A DNA stretch of 64,000 bases from CATOSP01 sp965237775 (GTDB lineage Bacteria; Chloroflexota; Dehalococcoidia; Lucifugimonadales; UBA3495): the NCBI GenBank assembly GCA_965237775.1, contig OZ250155.1, forward strand, positions 4,340,001 through 4,404,000, read 5' to 3'. Below the pieces are notes generated by a model that saw only the letters and a list, made by a program, of their open reading frames with translations, did no database searches and had not been told where the DNA came from. Made by a program: the position numbers and the translations under genes. The first letter of the stretch is position 1. The number at the start of each line of letters is the position of its first letter. Of the stretch, positions 51,577 to 61,000 are shown one piece after another.

Positions 51577-54003
51577 CTACAATACGTGGGCCGGGTCCAC
51601 GTCCACGGTGGTCCCGGGAGGGAACTTCACGCCTTCTAAAAACCGGTGGAGGTTACGGCCTCTGACCACCACGTGCCAACGGTAGCGGCCACGCAGTCTT
51701 GATGGCAGTCCCGGCGCGGGTCCAACCAACTCCACGTCCGTAAGTCCCTCGGAATAGGCTTTCTGCCTAAGCAGCCGAGAGGTCCCGGTGGCTTTTCTTT
51801 GGCACGCCGTAGCGTCGGAGTCTAGGAACACCATGTGGACCAACTCGTTGAAGGGAGGATTGCCCAACTCCCGGCGCGACCGGATTTCCCTTTGGTAAAG
51901 CTCGCCATAGTCTTGAAGGGCCGCCGCGGATACGGCGTAGTGTTCCGGGTCATACGTCTGGATATGGACTTTCCCCTTGAAATCTCCTCTACCGGCCCTG
52001 CCCGCGACCTGGCACAGAAGGCCGAAGGTCCTTTCGGCGGCGCGAAAGTCCGGCATATTAAGGCCCACGTCGGCCAGCACCACGCCCACCAAGGTAACGT
52101 TGGGAACGTCCAGACCCTTGGCCACCATCTGAGTCCCCACCAACACCTGGGTCTGCCCGGTGGCGAACCGGCTCATAGTCTCGGAATGACTGAGCCCGGA
52201 GCGCGTCGCGTCGGAGTCCCAGCGTTCCACTTGAGCGGCGGGAAGCAACGCTTCCACCTCCTCCACCACTCTCTGCGTACCCACGCCCATCCTGCGTATC
52301 TGGTTGCCGCCGCATTCCGGGCATCTTCCTGGAAGCCTCCTGCCCCGGTTGCAACGGTGGCATTTCAGCGTTGCGTCAACGGAATGGTACGCCATTGATA
52401 CCGAGCAACTGCGGCAAGACGCCACATAGCCGCAACCCCGGCATTGGACGATGGACGCGCTTCCCCTGCGGTTGAGAAACAACACCGCCTGGTGTCCCTG
52501 GCTAACACACTCTAAGAGGTCCTGTGACAGTCCCCGGCTGAAGATGCCCCGGTTTCCCTCCTTTAACTCCTGGCGCATATCGCACACGCGGACACTCGCC
52601 AACCTCGCGTTGCGTCCCGCGCCGTGACGGCCTATGCGTTCTGGAAGTTCCAATAGCTTGTGTTGCCCCGCCTGTGCGCGGCGGTATGTCTCGACATCGG
52701 GAGTCGCGCTACCCATCACGACTACCGCCCCAAGTCGCCGGGCGTACTGTAAAGCCGCGTCGCGGGCATGGTACAGGGGCTCCGACTCCTCTTGTTTGTA
52801 GGTCCACTCGTGTTCCTCGTCGATCACGATTAGGCCCAACCGAGGCACCGGGGCGAAAAGCGCGCTCCGCGCCCCGACCACCACGTCGTACTCGCCCTCC
52901 CGGACTTTCCACCATTGGTCAAACTGCTGACGCTGAGTCAATCGACTGTGTACCACAGCCACCCGTCCGGGAAACCGGTTGCTTACGCGTTCGAGGGTCT
53001 GTGGAGTCAATGAGATTTCAGGCACCAGGTAGATGACCTGCCTCCCGTTGGCAACTGCCCTGTGCGCCGCCTGCAAGTACACCTCTGTCTTGCCGCTGCC
53101 GGTCACGCCGTGGAGCAGGAAGCTTCGAGGCTGCTGCAACGGGTCGTCCAGCGCCCGGTTGATTTGGGAGAGGGCTTCCGATTGGTCGCCAGTCAACGTA
53201 AGGGCAGGGCCGGGTTCAGTGTCGCGGCCTTCCGGAATCGGACTCTGGTCTAGCCGGGTCCAGTCTTGGCCAATGAGCCCCTTTTGCAACAAGGCGTTGG
53301 CGACTCCCGCGCCGAACTCCTTGTTGGCCAGGGTCAACGGGTATGGCTCAGTGGCATCCGCCACAGTCGTCAGAAGTTGTGCTTGACGGTCCGGCAAAGA
53401 TGTCAAATGCGGCTCCGCGCAGGCCGAGCCTCTAAGGGAGGGCAGAGGAACAAGACGACAGGCGTATCGGGGCTTCAGCCGTGGCACGGGCAATTCCACG
53501 ACGCGGCGCACAACGCCTCGTGAGACCAAGCGTCTGAGCGCCTGGTCTCCGTTGCGGCCCAGCAGCTTGACGAAATCGGATTCGTCCATCCCGGGACTGG
53601 CGGCAAGCTCTCGGAGCGAATCACCAGCGTTAGACATCTGATCCGCCCCATCCACCTCACCCGAGAGATGTAGACGGGAACGCACCTGCGCTTCAAATCC
53701 CGGCGGCAGGAACAACGCGATTGCGCCGAATAGCGAGCAAAGGTAATGGCTGCTGATCCATCGGGACACGTCAAGTTGGGACTGGCTGACCAACGGGGCC
53801 GGATCGACGGGCTGGAGAATATCCTTGGTGACTCCAACCCGTGGCGCATCGGTCAATTCCATGACCATGCCCTGTGCTATGCGCCTCCCAAATGGAACCC
53901 AGACGAGCTGTCCTGGAACGGCTGACAGGTGGCTGGGAAAACTGTAAGAAAAGGTGCGGGAGTGGCCGACGGGAGCATCGACCGCGACTTCGGCGTATCT
54001 CAT
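51577..54003 (-). CDS. priA: Primosomal replication helicase PriA
   Basis: 808 aa from ATG 54003 (MRYAEVAVDAPVGHSRTFSY); an open extension to 54195 overlaps rplS and is rejected. N-terminal 3' DNA-binding domain (LVWVPFGRRIAQGMV), winged helix, helicase lobe 1 with Walker A GVTGSGKTEVYL and DEEH box (IVIDEEHEWTYKQEE), the eight-cysteine zinc region (CRGCGYVASCRSC; CHRCNRGRRLPGRCPECGG), and lobe 2 (GTQMVAKGLDVPNVTLVGVV). Restarts stalled forks. Confidence 0.96.
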   Translation of the reverse strand: MRYAEVAVDAPVGHSRTFSYSFPSHLSAVPGQLVWVPFGRRIAQGMVMELTDAPRVGVTKDILQPVDPAPLVSQSQLDVSRWISSHYLCSLFGAIALFLPPGFEAQVRSRLHLSGEVDGADQMSNAGDSLRELAASPGMDESDFVKLLGRNGDQALRRLVSRGVVRRVVELPVPRLKPRYACRLVPLPSLRGSACAEPHLTSLPDRQAQLLTTVADATEPYPLTLANKEFGAGVANALLQKGLIGQDWTRLDQSPIPEGRDTEPGPALTLTGDQSEALSQINRALDDPLQQPRSFLLHGVTGSGKTEVYLQAAHRAVANGRQVIYLVPEISLTPQTLERVSNRFPGRVAVVHSRLTQRQQFDQWWKVREGEYDVVVGARSALFAPVPRLGLIVIDEEHEWTYKQEESEPLYHARDAALQYARRLGAVVVMGSATPDVETYRRAQAGQHKLLELPERIGRHGAGRNARLASVRVCDMRQELKEGNRGIFSRGLSQDLLECVSQGHQAVLFLNRRGSASIVQCRGCGYVASCRSCSVSMAYHSVDATLKCHRCNRGRRLPGRCPECGGNQIRRMGVGTQRVVEEVEALLPAAQVERWDSDATRSGLSHSETMSRFATGQTQVLVGTQMVAKGLDVPNVTLVGVVLADVGLNMPDFRAAERTFGLLCQVAGRAGRGDFKGKVHIQTYDPEHYAVSAAALQDYGELYQREIRSRRELGNPPFNELVHMVFLDSDATACQRKATGTSRLLRQKAYSEGLTDVELVGPAPGLPSRLRGRYRWHVVVRGRNLHRFLEGVKFPPGTTVDVDPAHVL

Positions 54004-54091
54004 GCGTTCAGCCGGACCCGAGGATTGAGGAGGAGGTAGGGGAGACCGGGGCAAGAGCGGATGCTCTTGCCCGAAGTTGCGTGCTTGCCTG

Positions 54092-54472
54092 TTACGAGCT
54101 TGCCGCTGCCTGTCCCCGCTGACGCCGTGGCAGGGTCTTTTCCTTGATCCTGGCGGCCCGGCCCTGTAGGCCGCGGAGATAATAGAGCTTGGCACGGCGC
54201 ACCGAGCCCCGTCTCGTAACCTCCAAGGAATCGATGAGGGGCGAGTGAAGGGGGAAAATCCGCTCGATCCCTATCCCGGCGGTAATCCTCCGGACTGTGA
54301 AGTTAGCACCTGGGCCACTGCCGTTTTGCAGTCGGATGACCACACCCTGGAAGGCCTGGACCCTCTCCCTTTCACCCTCGCGGATGCGGAAGTTCACGCG
54401 CACCGTGTCGCCGGGGCCGAAGTCGGGGATTTGTGGGTTGCGCTCCGTCTTTACCACCTGGGCTGCTTCCAT
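54092..54472 (-). CDS. rplS: Large-subunit ribosomal protein L19 (bL19)
   Basis: 126 aa. Motifs: DFGPGDTVRVNFRIREGERE, RVQAFQGVVIRLQNGSG, FTVRRITAGIGIERIFPLHS and RRGSVRRAKLYYLRGLQG. Followed 88 nt later by priA rather than preceded by trmD/rimM, an uncommon arrangement. Confidence 0.97.
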   Translation of the reverse strand: MEAAQVVKTERNPQIPDFGPGDTVRVNFRIREGERERVQAFQGVVIRLQNGSGPGANFTVRRITAGIGIERIFPLHSPLIDSLEVTRRGSVRRAKLYYLRGLQGRAARIKEKTLPRRQRGQAAASS

Positions 54473-54819
54473 GGTCGTTCGCCTGCAATTCGATAAGATT
54501 TTCAGATTCCAAGGTTACCACATCGCAGTCGCGATTTGAACCGCCCGCATTCAGTCATGCGGCGTCTTTCAGTTTTCACTATCAAGGACCAATCCAGCTT
54601 CCAACCCCGCTCATCCTGACGGGGACGACGATTATTGAGAAGCCCTGTATAAGTCATGACGCTGATATGAAATAACGAAGTTGACGCCTACAACCGAAAT
54701 CCCGTAGGATTCAGAATATTCTACTCGTCTTAATATCAGTAGCCCGCACACTTAACGACGAAGAGGATCTAATCTGGTCTCGAAACATTCCCCGACCAGA
54801 CGATGAGGGAGCCCTCCGA
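54473..54819. other. Intergenic region between divergent rplS and DUF3352 gene
   Basis: 347 bp, AT-richer than its neighbours. A promoter candidate for the plus-strand gene is listed separately. A T-arm-like GGTTCAAATC on the minus strand (54529-54538 region) lacks the rest of a tRNA. Nothing else seen. Confidence 0.5.
54681..54710 (+). promoter_or_regulatory. Candidate promoter of the DUF3352 gene
   Basis: TTGACG (54681-54686), 18-bp spacer, TAGGAT (54705-54710), 110 nt before the ATG. Confidence 0.45.
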
Positions 54820-56664
54820 ATGGCCGAAGACCAGGAACCACAACCGGAACCGGAGCAGTCAACTCCTCAGCCTGAACAACCCTCCGAGAGTCCTCCCGGC
54901 GGCCCACCCGCGGCGGGCAGAAGCAACGTGATGTGGATTGCCATTGGTGGCGGAGCCGCCTTGGTCGTGCTGGTCGTCGTGGTGGTCGCGGTGCTCTTGA
55001 TGAGCCGTGGGGGCTCGGAACCGGAAAACACCGCCCAATACTTCCCCAGGGATGCAGTCGCTTATACCTGGTTCACTCTGAATCCGGGCGATGGCCAGCG
55101 GCACCAGATGGCAGACCTCTGGGAGCGGTTCTCCGAGTTTTCCGAGTTCCAGGACGGCCTGGAAGAAATGCTCGAAGACATGGAAGACGAGAGCGGGATC
55201 AATTTCGAGGACGACGTTTGGCCGTGGATCGGTCCCGAAGTCTCCCTGGCGGTCCTTGACCTCGGCGGCTTCGATTTGATTGGCGTCGCGGGCATTATTG
55301 GAGTCCGTGATCACAATGCCGCATCCGATTTCCTGGAAGATTTCTTGGATTACCTCGAAGACGAAGAAGTCGCGGACTTTGACGACGACACCGTCGGTGA
55401 TTTCGATACTTGGGTAGGCGAAGACCTGGACGTGGCGGCCTACGCACTCTCCAAGGACTGGTTCGTGTTCGCAACTACCGAGAATGATCTGGAGGACATT
55501 CTGGACCTAATTTCCGGCGACGGAGGCCGGCCGCTGGCGGAGGAAGAGACCTTTCAGCAAGCGCGCGCCGCAATGGCGGGCCGCCGGTTTGCATCGGTGT
55601 ACGTAGACATGGAATCCATAATGGACTCCATGGGCCAATTGTCCAACATGGGCCTAGCGCCCGGACTGGGTACTGCGGGTATGCTGGGAAACCCCGATTG
55701 GTTTGCCCTCACCGCCCAGTGGGTAGACCGGGGTATCGTGGTCGAGACCGTTTCCCCTACCGAGTTCGAGTCAATGGCCAATCTAAAGGAAATCGGCGAG
55801 CCCGCCAAGCTTCTCCCAGATGATACCCTTGGTTTTCTGGCCATGTCCTTCGACCCCTCGATAGAGAACTGGCGGGGGGAATTGGACGACTACCAATTGG
55901 CCAACCTTGGCTTTTTCGGTGAAATGGCAGTCGATGAGATAGCTGATAGTTTATGGGACCTCGGGATGGGTGATGTGGACTTGGACTCGGACGACACCTT
56001 TGCGGACATACTCGACCTGGCAATTGAGCTGGTTGACGACGCCACTGGTATCGACCTGGAGAAAGACTTTTTCGACTACCTGGGCGGCCGGTTCATAGCC
56101 AGCGTCAGGGAATTCGACTTCCAACGCGTCGAGGATGCGGACGAATATGCCGTAGACGCCGTAGCCATGTTGTCCTACCTATCAGATAACGAGGAAGACT
56201 TGAGGGACACCATGGAAGAGGTCAGAGACTTGATCGAAACCGTTGGCGTCGACATCGATTCCGAAGACGTCGGAGCTGTCGAGGACGCCGTGGTGTTCGA
56301 CCTGGAAGACTTGATGGGTGACACCGCCTACTCCCCGGGATATGTGATGCACAAGGACTATCTGACCATCGGGACCACCGAAGACGCATTAACTGCCATC
56401 ATTGAATCTCAGAATGGAGACATAGAAACCCTCAGCGGAGTCTCGGAATACCAGCGGGTGATTGGACACCTCCCAGACGGGGTCCAGGGTATCTTCTTCG
56501 TCAACCTACAGACCATCGTCGCCCAAGTCGGCCCGGATGATATGGACATGGAACGGGACATGTTCGAGGTTCTGGAGGAATCGTTAGGCGCAGTTGCGGT
56601 CGGTTTAATCGCTGGAGAGGACGTTTCCAGGGCCACCTACGCGGTTACCTTTTTCCCGGAATAG
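54820..56664 (+). CDS. DUF3352-family membrane-anchored protein
   Basis: 614 aa. A Pro/Glu/Gln-rich cytoplasmic tail (about 1-35), one membrane helix (WIAIGGGAALVVLVVVVVAV), and a large, very acidic extracytoplasmic domain (AQYFPRDAVAYTWFTLNPGD, then repeated Asp/Glu-rich segments such as DDIWPWIGP-like VWPWIGPEVSLAVLDLGGFD). The pattern of PxDAxxY near the start and paired GPE-V-LA segments matches DUF3352 proteins, whose role is unknown. Calcium or cation binding is possible from the charge but only speculative. Monocistronic. Confidence 0.8.
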   Translation: MAEDQEPQPEPEQSTPQPEQPSESPPGGPPAAGRSNVMWIAIGGGAALVVLVVVVVAVLLMSRGGSEPENTAQYFPRDAVAYTWFTLNPGDGQRHQMADLWERFSEFSEFQDGLEEMLEDMEDESGINFEDDVWPWIGPEVSLAVLDLGGFDLIGVAGIIGVRDHNAASDFLEDFLDYLEDEEVADFDDDTVGDFDTWVGEDLDVAAYALSKDWFVFATTENDLEDILDLISGDGGRPLAEEETFQQARAAMAGRRFASVYVDMESIMDSMGQLSNMGLAPGLGTAGMLGNPDWFALTAQWVDRGIVVETVSPTEFESMANLKEIGEPAKLLPDDTLGFLAMSFDPSIENWRGELDDYQLANLGFFGEMAVDEIADSLWDLGMGDVDLDSDDTFADILDLAIELVDDATGIDLEKDFFDYLGGRFIASVREFDFQRVEDADEYAVDAVAMLSYLSDNEEDLRDTMEEVRDLIETVGVDIDSEDVGAVEDAVVFDLEDLMGDTAYSPGYVMHKDYLTIGTTEDALTAIIESQNGDIETLSGVSEYQRVIGHLPDGVQGIFFVNLQTIVAQVGPDDMDMERDMFEVLEESLGAVAVGLIAGEDVSRATYAVTFFPE

Positions 56665-56759
56665 TCGGCGTAGGACCTTCAAGTCAGGCCGAAGTAGCCC
56701 CGCATTCAAACCTTCTCCCTCCAGTGAGCAGGGGTAAACGTTGCCTAAGCTGGACTGGT

Positions 56760-57680
56760 CTACCCCTGGTAGTGGTAGTCTCCCGGGGGACGGTTCCAGA
56801 CCTCCACCAGCATCCCCAAGCAAGTCCGGGGGTGGAACCAGGCCACTACCCGGGACCGTTCTTCCCTCGGTGGAATGCTCCCAATCTGCTGAATTCCCGC
56901 CGCCAGCGCCTCGTCGGTGAAGCTATGCACGTCCGGTGCGTGGGGGCATGTATGGTGGTAGACCGCGCCCTGGGTCGCCCTTTGCGCCACCAACCGGGCC
57001 GTGCCGCTGTCGTCCGTGGTGGGAATGCTTACCTCGATGACCGAGCCGCCCAGCGGAAACTCCACCAGGTGTACCGGGTCGCCGGCGGGACGGGGCGCTC
57101 GTTCCACAGCCCGGTCCAATCCCCGCTCCATGGATTTATCCTCTTCGAACCCGAAGACGCCTCCCCAGAACTCACGCACTTCTTCGGAGCTTCGTGCCGC
57201 CAGTCCCACGTGGGCCATTCCCGTGACCAACCCCTTGCCCCTGTAGTAGGGGTGAACGTAGTATTGGTCGTCGGGCATGATCTGTATCTCCAACCCTTGG
57301 CTGGACGCGGGGTCCAGGAACACCGGCCCGCTGCCGTCCCAGTCCGACTTCAGCCTCAGGCCACGGCCCAAGAGAGTCTGGACGTCGGCCTGAACGTCGT
57401 TGCTGGCGATGGAGATGTAGTGTATCCCGCCGCGCCCGTTGCTTTCGCTCAAAAACTGGGCCGCGCTGCTGTTGGCATCGTTGGGCCGGGTCACCTCGTA
57501 GTACATCTCCCCTATCGGGAATTCGACTCTGGTGACGGAGCCGGCGCCTTCCACGGCGCCCTCGGGCCAGGGTGTTCGGTGCTCATCCACAGATAGGCCG
57601 AACCCGTTGCAGAACAGGTTTCTGGCCACGTCCAAGTCGCTGGTGACCATTCCGACATGGTGAATTCTGGTGAAAGCCAT
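56760..57680 (-). CDS. VOC-superfamily (glyoxalase/dioxygenase-like) protein, two domains
   Basis: 306 aa from ATG 57680 with GGAGGAG upstream; the longer open frame to 57830 is translated from a dispersed repeat and rejected. Two vicinal-oxygen-chelate modules: residues 1-130 (FTRIHHVGMVTSDLDVARNL ... GGIHYISIASNDV) and about 150-300 (GMAHVGLAARSSEEVREFWG ... AVYHHTCPHAPDVHSF), ending with a conserved Glu in MLVEVWNRP. Metal ligands of the first module are His in IHHVG, His in GIHYI and Glu in LEIQI. Reaction unknown; methylmalonyl-CoA epimerase-like or extradiol-type chemistry are options. Confidence 0.85.
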   Translation of the reverse strand: MAFTRIHHVGMVTSDLDVARNLFCNGFGLSVDEHRTPWPEGAVEGAGSVTRVEFPIGEMYYEVTRPNDANSSAAQFLSESNGRGGIHYISIASNDVQADVQTLLGRGLRLKSDWDGSGPVFLDPASSQGLEIQIMPDDQYYVHPYYRGKGLVTGMAHVGLAARSSEEVREFWGGVFGFEEDKSMERGLDRAVERAPRPAGDPVHLVEFPLGGSVIEVSIPTTDDSGTARLVAQRATQGAVYHHTCPHAPDVHSFTDEALAAGIQQIGSIPPREERSRVVAWFHPRTCLGMLVEVWNRPPGDYHYQG

Positions 57681-57795
57681 TTCTCCTCCAGATGGTGCAT
57701 AACAGGCAGGATCGCTTGGCGTCAGGATGCGATGGGGTATAGTAGTCCCGGCTTCGGCAGGTTGTCCACTCCGGGCATCATCTCCTAGGGTCATT

Positions 57796-57914
57796 CGATT
57801 CTCGGCCCAATTGTCCGAACCGGGATTCACAGGATTTTGGGATTCGGATGATTTCCAATCATATAAATCCCGGAATCAGAGAAATCACAGTTCAGACGGA
57901 CAATCGAAAGGCCC
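57796..57914 (+). repeat. Dispersed palindromic repeat, copy B
   Basis: Second copy of the unit at 11004-11122, in the same orientation relative to the window and again upstream of a minus-strand gene. Contains CCGGGATT and AATCCCGG as inverted parts. The rest of 57681-58029 holds nothing recognisable apart from the start region of the macroglobulin gene. Confidence 0.75.
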
Positions 57915-58029
57915 TGATCATCTCCCCGACCGTACACCGCTCCTATAGATCAGCGGGAACTTTTTCAGACCTTGCCTCGTCATGATAACTAAACCACCCA
58001 ATAGCTAAATCACCTAGCGAGGTAACAGC

Positions 58030-61000
58030 ATGAAATCCGGAGCACTTCTTCTGGTCTTGGGAACCCTGATCATCGCCCTGGCGGTCGGGATTGGCTGCAC
58101 CCAGCAGCAGCCGACCGGCGCTCCACCATTAGTCACCGGTCCAGTCCCATCCGTCACTCCTACCCCGCCGCAAGACGCGGCCACAACCGCAGTCCCCCCG
58201 GAGACATCCCCCGCGCCAACCCGGGAGTCAGGCCGGGGCTCCGCAACAACACCGGGGACACCGCCGAAAGCCACGCCATTCCAGTTGCCCACACCTGAGC
58301 CTCCAAAGCAACCGTTATCCGAAAGGATTGATGGCTACATGGCTATTGCTCCCCAGGTTTTGCGGTCGGGCCAGACGGAAAACGTGTCGGTCTCCTTGTT
58401 TGACCGGGACGAACCTGCACAGGGCATTGTGCGCGTCAGCCTGGAGGCCAACGGGCGGGAGTCCGCAGACGCCTCAGGGCTAATCCTGGGGACCGGTTCC
58501 ATTGCCCTTTCAGTTCCAGACCTGCCAAAAGGCAACTACCGGCTCAGAGTGCGGGGCCCCGGTTTCCAGGACACGACTTCCCTGCGCGTCGAGTCCGGCT
58601 CCAGCCTGTTCTTGGAGACCGACAAGCCCATCTACAAGCCTGGACAGAAAGTGATGATGCGGGTCCTCATCGTGGACCCCGAACTTCGGCCTCTAACCGG
58701 GGAAGTGGTCCTCGAAGTCCAGGACGCCAAGGGGTCCAAGGTGTTCAAGAAGACCGCCGTCACCGACGATTTCGGTATGGCCACGCTGGACATGCCTCTT
58801 TCCAACGAACCGAATCTGGGCGTATGGAAGATCACCGCCCGGACCGGGGACACCAATACGGAAGTAGACATCAGGGTTGAGGAATACGTACTGCCAAAGT
58901 ACGAAGTGTCTGTCGAGCTGCCCAAGGAATGGGTACTGGCCAATGAGAAGATCACCGGCCGGATCGATGCGGAGTATACATTTGGCAAACCCGTGCAAGG
59001 CGAGGTGGAAATCGTTGCTTCCCGCTACGTTGGCACGTGGGAACAGTATGCCGCCATTACTCGCGACATCGACGGCAGCGACTCCTTTGAACTGCCTCCG
59101 GTGGGCTTCGTTGCCGGCGTCCCCGGAGGCAGGGGCATGGGCAACGTGAGCCTCGACGTCACCGTGCGGGAAAAAAACACGGGGTACGAAGAGACCACAA
59201 CCCGCATGGTCACCGTGGCCAACACTCCGGTGAACCTGCACCTCATTTCGGAGAGCAGGGTATTCAAACCTTCGCTGCCCTTCTCGTTCCTGGTAGTGAC
59301 CGAAACCCCGGACAACAAGCCGGTGGACGCGCGCGTCTCGGTCGACCTGACTTACATGGGCGAAAGACTGCAACGCAAGGAGCGGCAGACACACCGCGTA
59401 ACCACGCGCAACGGCACGGCGGTCCTGACCGTGAACCCCCCGGAAGGCGTGGTGGCGCTGGCGGCGGAGGCCCGGGCTGGAGAGGCTCATGCCGCCTTGT
59501 CCATGCAGGCCAGCTACTCACCGTCGGGGAGCTTCATACACCTAACCCAGGAGGGTCCCGGAACACTGGCGGTCGGCGATCACGCTAGGTTCCGCGTCCA
59601 CGCCACCAAGGAAACGGCCAACTTCTACTACGAAGTCGTGGCCAGGGGTAAGGTCGTCTTCTCCCAGGTCTCCCAGTCGCCGGATATATCCTTCCCGGTA
59701 ACCCCGGTGATGGCTCCCAGTTCACGCATTTTGGTCTATCAGCTACTGCCGAACAGCGAGGTCGCTGCCGACTATCTACCCTTTGAGGTCGCGGCAATTT
59801 ACCCACACCAGGTCAACGCGTCCTTCGAAAATGACCAGGTCGCGCCGGGAGAGGCGGTGAACATCCACGTCGAAACTCAGGGTCCGTCCCAAGTGGGCCT
59901 GGTGGCAGTGGATCGCTCGGTGTTTATCCTGGCGGAAAACCGGCTCAACCTTCAGCAAGTCTTCGACAAGCTGGAGCGATTGTACATGCAGCCTCAGTTG
60001 GAGCTTCACGACGTTCGGCTCAAGTCCCGCATCACCACCCGAGGCGCCCTGGAGACGTTCAAGGACGTGGGCGTCATCGTGATGAGCAACAAGCGTGTTC
60101 CGGAAGGAAAGGAATTCCGCAGACCCACACCAACTCCCGCCCCGCCGATGATGCGAGTGATGAAGGAGTTGGCGCTACGCCGGGATTCGGGACAAGCTGC
60201 CGTCCGTGAATCAGCTCCCGCCATGCCGATCGCCACGCCCACACCGATGGCTGTGTCCCAGGAACAGGAACTCGCGGAAGTGTCTCGCGTCCGCCAGTTC
60301 TTCCCCGAGACCTGGCTCTGGACCAACGTAACCACCAACGAACAGGGCAAGGCCACGGTCCCCGTCGAAGCTCCGGACAGTATCACTACTTGGGTGTTGC
60401 GCGCTGTCGGCCTGTCCAAGGAGCACGGGCTAGGGATCTCCGAAAGCGAACTCAAGGTGTTCCAGCCGTTCTTCCTCCAGGTGGACCTGCCATTTTCGGG
60501 AATCCGCGGAGAGGTGCTTCCGGCCAAGATAGCCCTATACAACTACCTGAATGCCCCCCAACAGATCCAGGTCGAACTCGCGCCGTCGGACAAGTACGAG
60601 CTTCTGGACAGCCCTCGCAGAACAGTTACCGTGGGACCAAACGACATCGGAGGGGCGGAGTTCCGGGTCAGGCTGACCAAGATCGGCAAGATCGAGCTTG
60701 AAGTTTCAGCCCGCAGCCCCGAAGCCGCCGACGCCGTGATCAAAGAGATGATTGTCGAACCGGAGGGTGTCCCCGAAGAGCTGGTCGAGAACCTGGTCCT
60801 GACGCCGGGGAATAGCCATACTTTCGACGGAGCGGTGCCATTTAATGCCGTAGACGATTCCGCGAGGACGCTGGTGTCCGTCACCGGCAGCTATGTCGCC
60901 CAGACGATAGATGGACTGGAGGGGCTGCTGAAGATGCCCTTCGGCTGCGGCGAGCAGAACATGATCCTGTTCGCCCCAAACGTTTTCGTCGCCAACTACC

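Noticed and set aside
54004..54195. 64-residue extension of PriA
   Set aside because: Overlaps rplS, has no PriA-like sequence, and the normal N-terminus begins at ATG 54003.
54520..54545. tRNA T-arm-like GGTTCAAATC on the minus strand
   Set aside because: No matching acceptor, anticodon or D arm nearby.
57681..57830. 50-residue extension of the VOC protein
   Set aside because: Comes from repeat copy B; ATG 57680 has its own ribosome site and a family-typical start.
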